This document shows, piece by piece, positions 1 to 13,500 of a stretch of DNA of 64,000 nucleotides. Origin of the DNA: Strigamia acuminata (lineage: Eukaryota > Arthropoda > Chilopoda > Geophilomorpha > Linotaeniidae); contig OX442314.1 in NCBI GenBank assembly GCA_949358305.1, positions 14,625,060 through 14,689,059 on the forward strand. The letters are read 5' to 3'. The notes beneath the pieces are model-generated. The model worked only from the letters and a program-made list of their open reading frames with translations. It was not told the origin of the DNA and searched no databases. Position 1 is the first letter of the stretch; each line of letters opens with the position of its first letter. A program made the translations under genes and the position numbers.

Positions 1-36
1 CCCATCATTTAATTACCACTGTAATTTAATTCTTAC

Positions 37-798
37 CTGGCGAAAATTATTTTGCAGGTTTAAAAACGCCGGATGCGGCGCACTGTTGATAAGATTTGAT
101 ATTACGTCGTGCATTTCTCGAATTATTACTAAATGAAGAAACCTATAAATAAAAAATTAAATTAATTATTTCTATTCTATCGTATCTATTTTGCAAAAAA
201 AAAAAATCACGTACGTGTCACCATCCTCATCCTGTTTGAATGCTTCATACCAGAAATTAACTTGCGATGACCCAACCACGTTTGAAGTTGAACTGGCACT
301 TTTTTGCAGTTTCTGTTCGCTTAAATTTAATCTAGAAAATTTATCCGACACGTCGGACGACGGTGATGTGTCGCCACTCAGTGGTTTGTACGGGATATAC
401 GACGAGCCGACGGGTTCAGTGCCCGATGCTAACTTGAAGTATTGACGTTGTTGAGGCCACGTCGATCGATTCGGATCGATGCACACATTTTTGCTAGGTG
501 AAAAACTGTCTTTTGGGTTGTTGAATAGTCGAGTATAACTGACATTTGAGCTTTCCTCCGACATAAAACGTTCCCCGAACGAATCAAATCCCGAATCAGT
601 TCTGCTTTCGTAACGTACGCCTTCTTCAGATACTTTAGTTGTTGGCATTGTGCAACTGCCATCTCTAGCGATGAGTTTATCCGCAAAATTTGCATGATAA
701 TCTTCTCCTTTCTTCTCTATTTGCGCACAATCTGCTACAATTTCGTCGTCGTCGTCGTCAGAAAAACCGCCCGATGTCGACGTGGAGCGACGATACAT
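37..798 (-). CDS. cact: NF-kappa-B inhibitor cactus (IkB), 5' part; continues off the left edge
   Basis: IkB proteins hold Rel/NF-kB factors in the cytoplasm until signal-induced degradation, in insects downstream of Toll. Two coding exons are visible: 798-215 and 142-37, joined at donor GTACGT and acceptor TTTATAG in phase 2, with a further GTAAGA donor after 37. Residues 1-194 are an acidic, Ser-rich N-terminus carrying DSGFDS at residues 68-73, the DSGxxS phosphodegron typical of IkB/cactus. Exon 2 starts an ankyrin repeat (DGDTFLHLVIIREMHDVISN, then a Pro/Asn-rich turn). The remaining ankyrin repeats should lie left of position 1. A GTAAGA donor ending at 940 on this strand suggests a non-coding first exon upstream. 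The degron plus ankyrin start make the family call strong; orthology to cactus rather than a paralogue is inferred. Confidence 0.88.
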
Positions 799-1047
799 GT
801 TTAAATCACTGGATAATCCTTTCGAATTCTAATGCGAGAGAAGAATCCAAATTGAAAAATTGAATAACTGAATAAACAAATAAACAAATCCCACGGTTTG
901 TTAATGAATCGACTTGTCCTTGGTTTGATGCTTTCTTACCTTGGTAAACTGCTGCGTGTCCTTTATACGGAGTTTAATGAATTCCCCTAGTTTACAAGCG
1001 AAGGTCTGTCAAAAGAATGGAATTTCATCGATCCCCGCAAAAGTTTA

Positions 1048-1058
1048 GGGAAAAACCC
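1048..1058. promoter_or_regulatory. kB/Dorsal-like site GGGAAAAACCC
   Basis: GGG, five A, CCC: fits the general Rel-protein half-site layout (GGG-W4/5-CCM) used by Dorsal/Dif. It lies about 250 bp upstream of the cactus start codon and about 110 bp beyond the putative first-exon donor. IkB genes in flies and vertebrates are known to be induced by the Rel factors they inhibit. Confidence 0.5.
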
Positions 1059-1143
1059 ACGGGAAGTGTAGCACGCAATCAGCGAGCAGATTAATCTCCT
1101 CTCGAAGCAGAACGGAACAGCCAGTCCGAGTGCTTGTTTGGGT

Positions 1144-1154
1144 GGGGAATCCCC
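1144..1154. promoter_or_regulatory. Palindromic kB site GGGGAATCCCC
   Basis: An 11-bp palindrome (central base aside) matching the strongest class of NF-kB sites, GGGRNNYYCC. It lies about 350 bp upstream of the cactus start codon and 86 bp from the other kB-like site. The position suggests feedback control of cactus by the Rel proteins it binds. Binding is inferred from the motif only. Confidence 0.55.
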
Positions 1155-1597
1155 AGCCTTTTAGCTTCGGGCTCACGTTGATTGCTTAAAACGGGAAAGG
1201 GAAGCTCTTGTTTCTTTGCAAGGGCTAAGGGTTTTTTACCCATTTCGCGAACTTGTGTACTTTAAACTTTATTTATCCAGAATGATCTTTATGTGATAAG
1301 CCTGTTCGTTAGTACACTCAGACTCTGATACAGTGTTGACTTTTTATTTCGGTTTAGCCATTTGTGTTAGAAAGTTTAGATTTTTCTAAATTAAATTATC
1401 AAATTGTTGAATAAATTTAATCTTTTATTTTCACATTGTTTCCAACGTTTCTGTTTCGTTCTATTTATAAAGAAGGAATTACAATTTTCGACCAATCGGA
1501 ATCGTTGCTGAGCTATGTGCGCCGTAGAAAGATGGCGAACTCCATGTTGCGAGCTTTGAGATTATCTTAAAGAGGAATGTTTTAATCGCTGTTGAGT

Positions 1598-4500
1598 ATG
1601 GGGAAGAAAAGCCGACGCAATGTGCCTCAAACTAAAAACTCGAACCTATGTGCTCCTAAATTGTCGTCTAAAATGAAACGAAGGTTAAATGACATTGTGG
1701 AGGAACTATTAAGATGTAAGTCACGACAGATGTAAGTTAAGACCTATTTTTAGGTCGCTACAAAAATTAACAAAATGTCATTATACGTAAAATTCAATTA
1801 TTTTTTCCTTCTTTTTTTATGTTGGGGTTATTGAGTTCAATTTTTATTTTTATTTTCAGTGTGCACCACCATTACTTTTGAATGGGACAATTACGTGGAA
1901 ATATACGGAAAACTTAAGGAAATAATTGAAATAGAAAAAGGTAGTTTCCAACATCTGATGAAATTTATTATTCGAGGTTTTACGTAATAAACAAATGCTA
2001 TTATCAGATAAGTTGTGTACTTAATGATAAGGTTTATATATTGTCTAATGAAAATGCATGTATATTGATAAATCGTTTGTTTACTTGGGAACTTCCTCCA
2101 CTTGAAATTATCAACTGGGGAAAATTTTCTAAATGACTTGTTTTTTTTTCTCGTTAAAATTATTTTTTAATTGTAAAATAATTATAAAACTAATTTATTT
2201 TTATCGAGAAATTTCAACATCGTATTCCGAGGATTTCTATTTTTAATAATAATTATTTTTTTTTGTTTAATTTAGCCTGTCAACTTCCACAGCTGAATCG
2301 AGAAAATAATTTTCCGGAATTTCTGAAATGGTTGTCGCTTCACGGCGCGACGCACTCCAATGTCGAAATAGCATTTTTCGAACAAACAGGGTACGGAATA
2401 AAAGCAAACCAACCTATAAAAGTACGCAATTAAATTTTTTTATCTGAATTGGAATCTTTTATATGGATTTATTTCATCTTTTTTTATAGGAAAATGATTT
2501 ATGGTTGACTATTCCAAGGAAACTTATGCTCACATTAGAAACCGCCCAAGGAACGATTCTAGGAAAACTAATTGAAGATGACCGACTTTTAAAAAACATG
2601 CCAAATGTAGCTTTATCATTACTTTTACTTAATGAAAGATGCACCGAGAATTCATTCTGGGCGCCATATATTAGTAAATCTCATTTGGAAATTAAAAAAT
2701 AATAATAATAATAAAAATACTCATGTAATATTGCTCAATTTTAGGCACTTTACCAGATGTTTACGACACGCCAATGTACTTCACCCTAGACGAATTGCAA
2801 CATTTGAAGGGAACTTCCGTTTTGGGTACTAACAAAATAATACAATAAATTCAAAACGTGAGTTAAAAAATAAAATTTTATTCATTTTCTTTTAGAAACG
2901 GCTATAAAGCAATGCATAAGTATCGCTCGTCAGTACGCTTATCTGCATAAACTCTTACGGGCGCAATCGAAATCTCAAACGCAACCCTTATCTAGTTATT
3001 TTACGTATGACAGTTACAGGTAAGTTTACATCATGAGAAGACAATTTTTTTAAAAATCATTTAGTACATTTTTGTACTCGTTTTAATCAAAAGTAAATCA
3101 GTAACGAGATAATAACAACAAACATTCATCCATTTTCGTACGTTTGTCCAAAATGCCAATTATGATTTGGTTTTCCTAAACTCAATTTTGGTATTGGTCT
3201 CTTTCGCCTCCTCCTGACTTTCCTTTGTTTCCACATATAAAACACCATCATGAGAGCAAAAAATAAAATGGCACAGCCTCCAATAATACTACTAATCACT
3301 ATAGTATTGGTCGTGCTCGCAGACATGGCCGGCGAAGGCGATTGCTTTCTCTCTTTGTCGTCGTAGAACGTTTCAATGTCAGGCGCCATGTCTAGCGGGT
3401 AATCAGCTGGCATATCTTTGAGTAATGTCATTACCGCGCTAGGTTCGCTCTGACTTGGTGTTGGCATCGGTGTCGATGTGCTCGACGATGAACTCTCGGT
3501 GAATGACGCTAATTGAATCGTCGATGATTCTTCAGCACGCGATTGCGTAGTTGCAAACGTTGTAAGAATTTTCGCCGTTTTCTGACGGAAATGCGCGATC
3601 ATCTTAGGACGTGCCAGTCTGCTCCGAATGGTCGCCCGACGGTCTTGTTTGGCAGTGGTGGATGGAGTATCCATTACGGTTGTAGTAGTTGGTTGTTGTG
3701 TGGTAGTGGTGGATGGAGTATCCATTACGGTTGTAGTAGTTGGTTGTTGTGTGGTAGTGGTGGATGGAGTATCCATTACGGTTGTAGTAGTTGGTTGTTG
3801 TGTGCTTTTTAATGTAGTGGAACTTGTATGTACAGTCAGTTTGGTTATTTTTATTGGTGTTGTTGGATTTACGGTGGTCGGGCTCGTCGGATTTGTGGTT
3901 TTAGCATCGATTGTACCGCCAGTTTGATTACTACGAGTAATTATGACTAGTGGTACGGGTTTTCTCAGTTTAACGGTCGATGAAATGATTTTAGTAGTGG
4001 TTTTTGAAGTTGGGGTTGTTGTTATAGGCGGCGCTGATGTGGAAGGAGAATCATTTTCCTTATCAGTAGCGTCGTAAATTTGTTGCTGCTTCTTTTTTGT
4101 GTACCTTTCATCTTCAGCTGATATTGAGAAGCGAACGTTTGTACCTAAGAGAGCTAGGGCTAATGGTTTTTCTGTATCTTCTTCGCTGTACTCGTCGCTG
4201 TCAGTTTGTTCGCTTGATGGCGTCGTTGTCGGCGCAGATGCGTGCAGATTTCCATCTTGTTTATTCACTTTTAACGCGGCTTCGGTGTTGCCATCTGATG
4301 TGTCTCGACCAACAATTCCCTTACTGATGTAGTTTACTTCACCCGCATGGGGAAAATTCGTCTCTGTTTCTGTTTCCATTTCGTGTGGATCTTGCAATTG
4401 GACAAAATGAGTTTTTACCACCGATGAAGAAATTCCATCCAATTCCTTCCAGTCCGATGCACCTGTGGTAATTTGCGCAATCCACGTGAATACCACCAGG

Positions 4501-7500
4501 AGGTGAATGTTTGCTCTATCCATCTTAAACATCCCTACGTAGGGAATCGACAGTTTGGATTTTCGAAGGAACCTTGAATTGACATTGGGAATTCCTGAGA
4601 AATAAGAATAAAACGAATGGAATTAAATTGCAACATTGTATTTTTAAATAAATAAATAAATAAATAAATAAAATGAAATAATGTGCATGTGTAAACACCA
4701 TTTTGTGTGCAAATGGCGTGCCGATTCTCATGAAATCGCACTCTTTCACACCATAAATTTAGCTAGGTTTTCATTAGAGAAGGACACACCGCACCTTTTT
4801 ACTCCACTCGTGGCTCTTACAAACCGCCTTTTTCCTCTTCACTTTTTTCATTTGTTTACGTTAATTATAATTCTTTTTATTCTCAGTCATTTGTTCGGTA
4901 ATTACCGCAGAGAAGGCTAATTGTGTACACTAAAGTTGTGACCTCAAAAGTAGGTCCTCAATATTTATCTTTTGTGCTTTGTCCTTGAGTTACTTGTGGT
5001 TAAAAATTAGGGTGTAATTTTTAATTTTTAATTTTCCGCTCGTCAATTAAGTGAGGGAATTGTTGTTTAAAGAATCTCATTAATATGTACGAGTTGCAAA
5101 TGAACGTGCGTTGAACTCGAGATATTTGATCTAAGTTTTCTCAATTTCATTTCCTGCTAATAAGTTATCCCCAGATCTGCATGCGATGCCATCAACCTGA
5201 GTCTTTATTAGTGATTAGGAAGGTACAGGAGTCAGTTTCCTCGGAATGTATTGAGTAAACGTAAACGTCAAGAAAGTGTAATGAACTTGGATGAAGGGGG
5301 GAAGGAAATATTTAATAATGAAGAGTTTCTATGCTGGAATAAATAACACTTTGGCCTGAAAAAAAAAAATGAAAAATAGAGACATCCAGCGTAGGAAATT
5401 GCGTTTTGGTTAGTGATTTTAGAAAAACATTAAATTTGGACATTTTTTTTATACGATGTAATTATTTTTTTTTATTATTTGTGATTTTTATTTAAATCTG
5501 TGCCACTGTTTTTATTGCGTGTTTGCATGCTTGATTTGAGTTTATGGATATGCATGTGGGAGATATTTTACGTTGCTGACATTTTTAGAATTTTATTTTT
5601 TAAATTCAAAAAAAAAAAAAATGTTTGTTGAAATATTTTCTTGTTTTTCAAATTTTTGTTGAAATGAAATTAGAAAAAGTAAACAAGATGACGTAATATA
5701 GCTTAAAACATGCAGCGAGCAGTATAAAAACCATGAAACTTTAAAATAACCTTGCACTTTAGTTATCTAATCACTTGAAACTGATGCCATTACTTAAATG
5801 TAAGAAGGATGATTGAGATTACAAGTATGAATATGTGGCATTTAAAAAAGTGAAATAATTTTATACGAAATTAAGCTTCAATTTAAAAAAAATAAATGAA
5901 TATTTTATCCGGGGAAAAGATAATAGAATTTCTAATTAATCTCTTTTTCAAAAAAGCAGTCGCGTAAAGTCCCTTAATTGTGATTAAAATTGATTTATTT
6001 TTAATTTTTATTTCTCAAGAAATTTAATTAAATAGGAAGAAAAATAAAACAGTAAAGCACTTCCTTCTTTCATCAAAGTTGTTTTTCCCCCCTTTGTAAT
6101 TTATACATACTGAAGTATAATTGATACTATTTTTATATTATAATTTACGTAAAGGGGATTTTCAAATTCTACCGAAATGAGTAATGACGGACGAATATAA
6201 CGAGTGAAAAATACAAATGCAAATTCTTACCTGGTTGTTCGACAACTACCTCTTTATAAAAAAGAGGCTTTCATTTCATCTTGTCTGTAAATCCAAATTA
6301 CACATAAATTTGAAGTTGAAATTTCACGTGAATCCAACAAAACGTAATGAAACTTAGCAGCGCTCATATGATGCACGGACCTGGGTTTATACCTGTCTTG
6401 GCCCCGAGGGAAGGCCATGCGTGCTCACCTCAGTTTTATGACTTAAATGTGCATATAAGCTTGACTGCAACTCCTTATGGCCAATCTTTTGACGATTTGC
6501 ACACCGCTAAAACAGTCTACAAGAGTATAGGAGGATTCTTTTTTTAGTTCTTTGATGGAAAAAAGTTTTATTGTAACACTAGAGTGTGAAAGAGACAATT
6601 GCAAGTGGTCGATTGAAAGGGTTTATTATTATTATGATTATTTTTTGAAGCGAGATAAAGATCGAGCCATCACTTTTCTAGTCATAATTTTCTATTTTCT
6701 GTTTCAATCTGGGTGGGGTTGAGGAAGGAAAGTTGAGAAGTGGGAAATGGTTTGTACCAATTTCGTGTAATGTGAATTGTGAATTGGATGTTAATTGTTG
6801 GAGAGAATAAGAGCAACTTCGACGTGTGGTTATGTGACTGGGTTACAAGTGTTGGTGGAATTAAGTCCGGTGTTTTTTTTGTGTGTTAATTACTTCCATG
6901 GTTGGTTTTTGTCAAGATGGCGAACGTTCTTAGATTTTGACACTTCCCCGTTATGTGTTTCTGGACCAGTTAATTTTTTTTTTCTTTTTTCGAAGTCTTT
7001 TTCATAAGTCAAGTGAACTTTGGAGTTCTATTTGATTTGTGAGGCAGAACGAAAACGGTTTATTTTTGCTTGACCAAGTTAGTGATTTTTATGTTACCAC
7101 TGACCAATAAAGAAATGAAAAATCGTTTTTTTTAAATACTTTATTGTACGTGATTTTTTGAATTTTGAATATAATTTAGGTCAATTAAAACCCGGTAGTG
7201 ATGCAAATGGATACAAATTGTATTTTCTTTTTTCTCGACTTTTTTGTTGTTGCTGAAATATAAAACCGAGAAAAAATTATCCCAAGGAAGTGATTATTGC
7301 TCATATTAATGTTGGTTATGAGTGATCGTTGGGGAAAATACGTTAATTTATTATCCGTTATCGCCATTTTGTGCAAATTTGGAAAGAAAATGAGAAATTG
7401 GTAAGATTAATTGGAGAAATTAAAAAGCAGCTGGAAAGGTTATCATAATTCCAGGTTTTAGTGGAATTCCTTAACCTTAGATAAATTAAATAAAATTGTC

Positions 7501-10500
7501 TAAAAGTTACATTTTTTATTTATTAATATTAATTTTTCTCTGAAGACAGACAAACCGAAATTGATCCGACCTTGTAAACAAACCAGTGATTTCCACTTGT
7601 ATGTTTTCTCCCCTTTACAACGGTTTTGGTTTCTATTTTGTGAATTGCCTGATACTGTTTCTGGCACATCAAAATTTTTTTCTTTTTATTATCTTTATAT
7701 GATTTTCTTTTTTCTTTTTTTCTTTTTTCTTTCTTTTTTCTTTTGTTTATCTCCTGCACCTCAACTCGATAAATTGATGAGTGATTGGACTTTGTTTTGT
7801 TTTATTTACATCTATTCATACACGTTGTTTCTTTCATATTTTTTTCTTCTTCCTGCGTGCCATTTTTTGTTTAGGAACACATTTTCCTTCTTCCTTCATG
7901 CAGAACAATCTCTAACAGATTTTTCAATTTTGTTGTCAGTTTAGGGCTAAATTGTTTGTCTCCAGTAATCTGATAATAACACTTTTAAAAAAAAATAGTG
8001 GTTTTGTTTACCAAACTTTTATCTTAACACAAAACGGATTAAGTTCCCTAAAAAATTTGTTTCATGTGTTCGGAAAAATCGAAACAAAAGACACTTTATA
8101 AATTTCCTTCCAAGGTCAAATTACTAAAAATGAACACCCAACACTTGAAAATAGAAAGTAGTGATTTACAAATTTATTAGACACGTTTTATCCATTCCAA
8201 ATATAGATGTACAAATTGAAAAGATTTGGGTGGGTGTGAGAAAAAGGGGATTTGTGGCGAGACGGCGCGAGATTGGGATTGTAGGTGTGTGAAATCTTGG
8301 TCCAAGGCAATATGTTCCACTAAAGTCGTGGGCATCTTAATCATATTGCCGTATTTGATCGCATTTCTGTTTTAGCACCATGTTAAGTGTTTGGTTGCAC
8401 CTTGCATTTAATTTAATACAAATAAACAATTTAATCGGATTAATCACAACGAGTGTTTAGGCCTAAATTGATTTTGGCTGTAAACTGTATTTTTCGGTTT
8501 ATTTCCTTCGTGATAGATGTTTTGCTCGGGCACCATGTAATTTATTTAATCAGTAGTTAGTTTTTTGGCAGCTGCACGAAAAAGTGCATGTTCCCAACTC
8601 GCATTTCGTTTTTGAAGAAGCAATTCCTTGCGTTATTTATTTTGTTTTAAAATCACGCAGCCCAATACTGTGGGAAATGACTAAGAAATGTTTTTTTTTT
8701 CCTTGTTATTTATTAAATGTCATAGTTTATTTCAATGTAAATTTTTAACCAGATGCAGCAAGCTTCTGATATCCGTATCATTTCCTCCAATTTTTATTCG
8801 CCGAATTTATTTTAATGTTGCAATAACTTGTTATTATTTTTAATTTTATTAATGTTGTTATTAGGAAATCAACAATTATAATTATTATTATTTTAAAGTA
8901 TAAGAATTTTTGAAATTGACTATTATTATTAATTTTTGTTTATTTTAATCTTGTGTTTTGCTTTTTCAGGTGGTGTGTATCAGCTGTAATGACTCGCCAA
9001 AACCATATACCATCTCCAGATGGCAGCACGCTGTTATTGGCATTAGTGCCTATGTGGGACATGTGTAATCACACTAATGGCAAGGTACTACTTTTCAACA
9101 CTTCCTGTATTCATTTAAATACTGACAACACTTTTTTTTTTATTGTTACTTTATTTTATTACTTTATTTGCACTGCATATAAAAAGTCAGTGAACTTTTT
9201 AAATATTTTTTTTTTAATTTTTGAAATTCTTTTTTATTCTAGCTGTCAACTGATTTCAATATCCAAGAAGATCAATTAGAAAGTTTTGCATTTCGTTCAT
9301 TTGATGCCGACGAACAGGTACCAAAATCCATAAGATCTATTATGGCCATTGCGATTTCCGATGACCCTAATAGCTCATCATAAAATAAATATTCCATAAA
9401 ATTTATTTTTCTTTTTTCATATCTATAGGTGTTTATTTACTATGGATCTCGTCCAAACTCGGAGTTGTTAGTTCATAACGGATTTGTTTATCCCGATAAT
9501 CCCTTTGATACTATTCCCGTCTATTTAGGTAAACATTACCTAAACTTATATTTTTTTATTGGTTTAACTTTAAAAATCCAACTCATCGCTTGTAATCAAA
9601 CACCATCATAACATTTTGCAATTGCTGAACCTTAATTACTCGCAATTATTTTTAATCTTTGGCTTAGTTAATTGGACAAACTGACAAGAGTTCATTTGTT
9701 GTTTGTGTTTAGAATTGCGCAAAGCCGACCCCTCATACGAAAGAAAAGCCGATTTGATGGACAGACTCGGGCTTCCGAAGTAAGTCCTCTTTTTCAATCT
9801 TGTGAATATACATTTTTTTCGTACCAGACTGCACCTTAAAGGCGTTAATTGATTATCGATACCATAACTGTGTCCGCAACTTGTTGTGGTTTCAGCAGCG
9901 TAGCAGTTGCTTTCGGAATGTAATTGATTTGCTCGTCTCTGATTGCGGTGGGGAAGCAATTAATTTGTAAGGTTTCACTGACCTGGTCGAGTAATTGGTA
10001 ACGGGTGTAATAGTGTGACAGCAAACTATTGGCCGATACTTGATAGATAATTACATTACGCTATCAATTAAACACCTATTCTATTATTTGTTTAGGCTTG
10101 GAGCAATTACCATGCTTATTTATTTTGTTATTTCATGTAAACATTGTGCTTTATTACAGCCCAAATTTCGATTGCGGTGTGTAGATGTAACCAATACGGT
10201 TTATTTTTTTAGGGGCGCAGATTTGAATGTATCTGCAAACAATGGCGCATTGCTCATGCGCACAAGTTAATGTCAAAACAGTTACGCAGTTTAAACATGC
10301 TTTTTTTGCAAGTTTAAATTTATTCCATTCAAAGTGCTGTCTAAAACGTGCATATAGACTGGTTTAAATCAGCTAAACCTGTCTAAATGACTTTTTCGAA
10401 TGCGGAGAGGTTTTTTGAACCGAATGGTAGTGAATGAGGCAAAGTATGTGTCATTTTTTATTGTCAATTGACCCACTTAGGAAGTACATCAAAAATCCCC

Positions 10501-13500
10501 ATTATCGATTTGTCATTTACGTCAAGTAAAATGAACTGCCTGTCTTCAGACTAATACCTGATCTGCATATCAGCTAACACCATTATTTTGAATGGTTTTG
10601 AGTTGTTTTTGACGAAAATAATTTCATCTTTAGGTTTCTAATTACGATATTGAGAGAAAAGTTTAATTAGTTGTCGTATCACTTGGTTTTTTACCGAACG
10701 TCGATGTTTTAAAGTTGCCGAGTAAAAAAAAAATAAATAAATAAAAAAAATTGGATGGAATATTAAATTGTAAAAGCCACCACACTTGAAAGATTTAAGC
10801 GGGTGTCTATGCATACATGGCACCTCGAGCTCTGCAAACCTTTTTCACTTGGCTCTTGAGTGATCGAACATGTCTTTGGGTTACCAAAGAAAACGAAGTG
10901 TGTGTTGACTATAAATTTTTTTCCTTTAGCTTGTCGTGTGTTAATTTGATTCGCAGGAATATGCAGGAAAATTAAATGAGTGCTTTTCATCAGACATGTG
11001 TTTGTTTAATTTCTCTGAATTTTGTAAAAATTAAGTCTTAATGTTTTCTTTAAAGTCGCGTGCTTTAAATTTGTTCTTCAAATTATGTTTGCCCAGAAAT
11101 GGAAGTCGGCAGGTTTGAAAATTCAATACGAAGTGTAATTTACTTAACAGATTGGGATTGTCTAAATGTAAATTTTATTTAATATCGAAACTTTCCAAAA
11201 AAGCGACGCCGTTTAGTCAGAAAAATAAACAAAAATGTGGAAAAGTCGGAAAATTATTCTTTAATTACTAATTTGCATTTTGAATGCTTTTATTTGATCT
11301 AATAAAACACTACACCGCAATTAATAAAATTTACTTATATTTTACAGATACGGTTACTTCACATTAGATAAATGCCCAATAGATGGAACCTTATTGGCAT
11401 TCCATAGGATATGTGCTATGAATGAAGGTATAATACCAAATAATGCCAATTAAAGAACCAAATGCACTTTGTTGCTAGTAAATATTGCGCTAGAAAATGT
11501 CTGTTTAATTCCGACGACAGTTTAGACGCAGTAATTATTAGCAATCATTGCATTTGTTGTTTCAGCCGGAATTAGATGATAAATATTAATTGTACATTCA
11601 GATGTCCTGCAGAACTGTGTTCGAAACGGGCAATGGCATCGACTTGAAGAATCGGATATTAATGTTGATCCTAAGGTTGAGCGTTTATGCTGGAAATTAC
11701 TGCACGCACGAATTCAACATCTGTTAAGCTCTTGCTCTACCACACAAATGGTAGGAAATTTCACATGTTTCGAGTTGTAAACTCATTACGGTATTACCGT
11801 CTCCGTGCATTGTTAATTTCAAAAGTGCGTTACCACGCGCGTCAAAGAAATTACCTCGCGGTATTTACACTTATTAGGTTAGTAAGGAGAGTGCGGATTG
11901 TTTGGACAGCACTGTAAACAATGCAAGTTGGTATTTTATTAAGTGGTAAACTCTCTTAACGCGCCTAGAACAAATATTTTAACGAAGTTTTGGTTCATGT
12001 GGTTGTAGCAAACTGAGATGCAAAAGCGAGGTTTTCTTAGTTTAGCCACATTAATGAGATCAGGTGACAAGTTAAAAGCACAGCGAAAGATCAAAAGAAT
12101 TGAGCGTGAAAGTAAAAGTTACATTTATCCATTTTGCAAGTGCAATTTAATTAATACGTTTGAAATTGCACACTCGAATCGAACGGAATGTTAGTTAACT
12201 TCTTTGGTGACTTCTCGAGGGAATCATTTATCAATTAGAATGTAATGTAAATCTCGTGTACTTTGAACAAAATAAGTTTATAGCATACCGGTAGTCTATT
12301 TTGAATTCCTCAAAGTATTTACCATTTCTGTTAATTAGCAAAGAAAAGAAAGTGTTTACGTTTTAAAGTCTCGACAATCTATTTTAAGCGAGAGTTGGCA
12401 TCTTTAAATAGAGTGAACCTAAATCACAGGCGACAACATTTCCCAAAATAACATTAAAACATGTTTATTCGGAAGTAATTTGAGCACTTGTCAGAAACAA
12501 TTACTTCTTTCTTCACTTGGGGAACTTTTCTAGTTTTGATTAAGGCGTTTGCATAGGACCCTTGGTACAACAGTGGGTGAATTTTTTTTGCTAGATTTGT
12601 TTCGTACCCTTTTGGGAACCCCATGGTCGGACGGGTTATAAAAAGAGAACTTTTTAGCTGCTCAATTCCACTTACTCCCATAAGTTTAGGCACAAAAGTT
12701 TAAGGAATCGTAAAATGTTAGTTTTTCTGTCGCTATTAATCATCAAGTTTATAAAACAAAATGTAATTATGAGGGGGAACAGGACAACTATAAAGTGTGA
12801 GTTTTTAATATACTTCGTCTGTGTGATCTATGTTCTTTTCTACACACTATTTCTATTTTTAAAATGATTATTATAACCTCGCTTCGGCTTGAAATTATTT
12901 ACCTTTTCTAAACAAAAGAAATTCTAACATATTTTTTTTTAAAGCTTATTATCAAACAAATCATTTTCTGTTTAAATTAATTGATAAAATCCAGTGCGTA
13001 AATCTTTGCTTTGATGATTGATGCGGGTATCAGCTCGAGTTGAAGCTCATCTCGTAAAATTTGGTCTCTACTTTCTATTGGAATATTAAAGTTTGGTGGT
13101 GATATGAATTGAACCAGGAACTCATTTTATTCTCGTAGTAGTGAGCCCATTTCTATTGAGGAGCTTTTCGTGTAGGATGAATCTGGTTTGCTTTCTTTTC
13201 ACCTTGTTATGGATCGAGCTGATGCCAAAGGAAATTGAAGGATTCAATTGTGTCCGTTTAATACTAAAACCTGCAAAAATGGCGGGGATGGGAAAACTCG
13301 AGCATATGGGTGGATTCAATCGTGGGAAATTGAGAGCAATATAAAAGTTCAATTTAATTCTCTACATTACAAAAAATTGGCAACCATAAATTGCTTTAAA
13401 AACATAGACAATTTCCCGACGTGAGTTTTTCAACTGTTTGCTACTTATTTTTAATAAAAGAAAAAATAATAATTTTTAATTTTGACGTTTATTCATGTAT

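Larger units (their letters stand above)
941..1597. promoter_or_regulatory. Divergent upstream interval between cactus and SETD3
   Basis: The two genes are transcribed away from each other from this 0.65-kb interval, which is less A+T-rich than the surroundings and contains no supported coding exon. It holds two palindromic kB-like sites (listed separately), a CCAAT motif near 1491 and an AAGATGGCG motif near 1530 that resembles a YY1-type initiator element. The ATG at 1532 opens a 12-codon reading frame ending at 1570, upstream of the SETD3 start, so it is a possible uORF if transcription begins before it. Transcription start sites cannot be placed from sequence alone. Confidence 0.45.

Noticed and set aside
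3543-3927. Plus-strand open frames antisense to the nested gene
   Set aside because: They mirror the 51-bp repeats of the minus-strand gene and have no start context or family.
6347-6547. 66-codon open frame in SETD3 intron 6
   Set aside because: No domain, no splice context and no family seen; consistent with chance.
7529-7944. Overlapping open frames on both strands in a polypyrimidine tract
   Set aside because: Low-complexity T/C and A/G composition creates long open frames without coding meaning.
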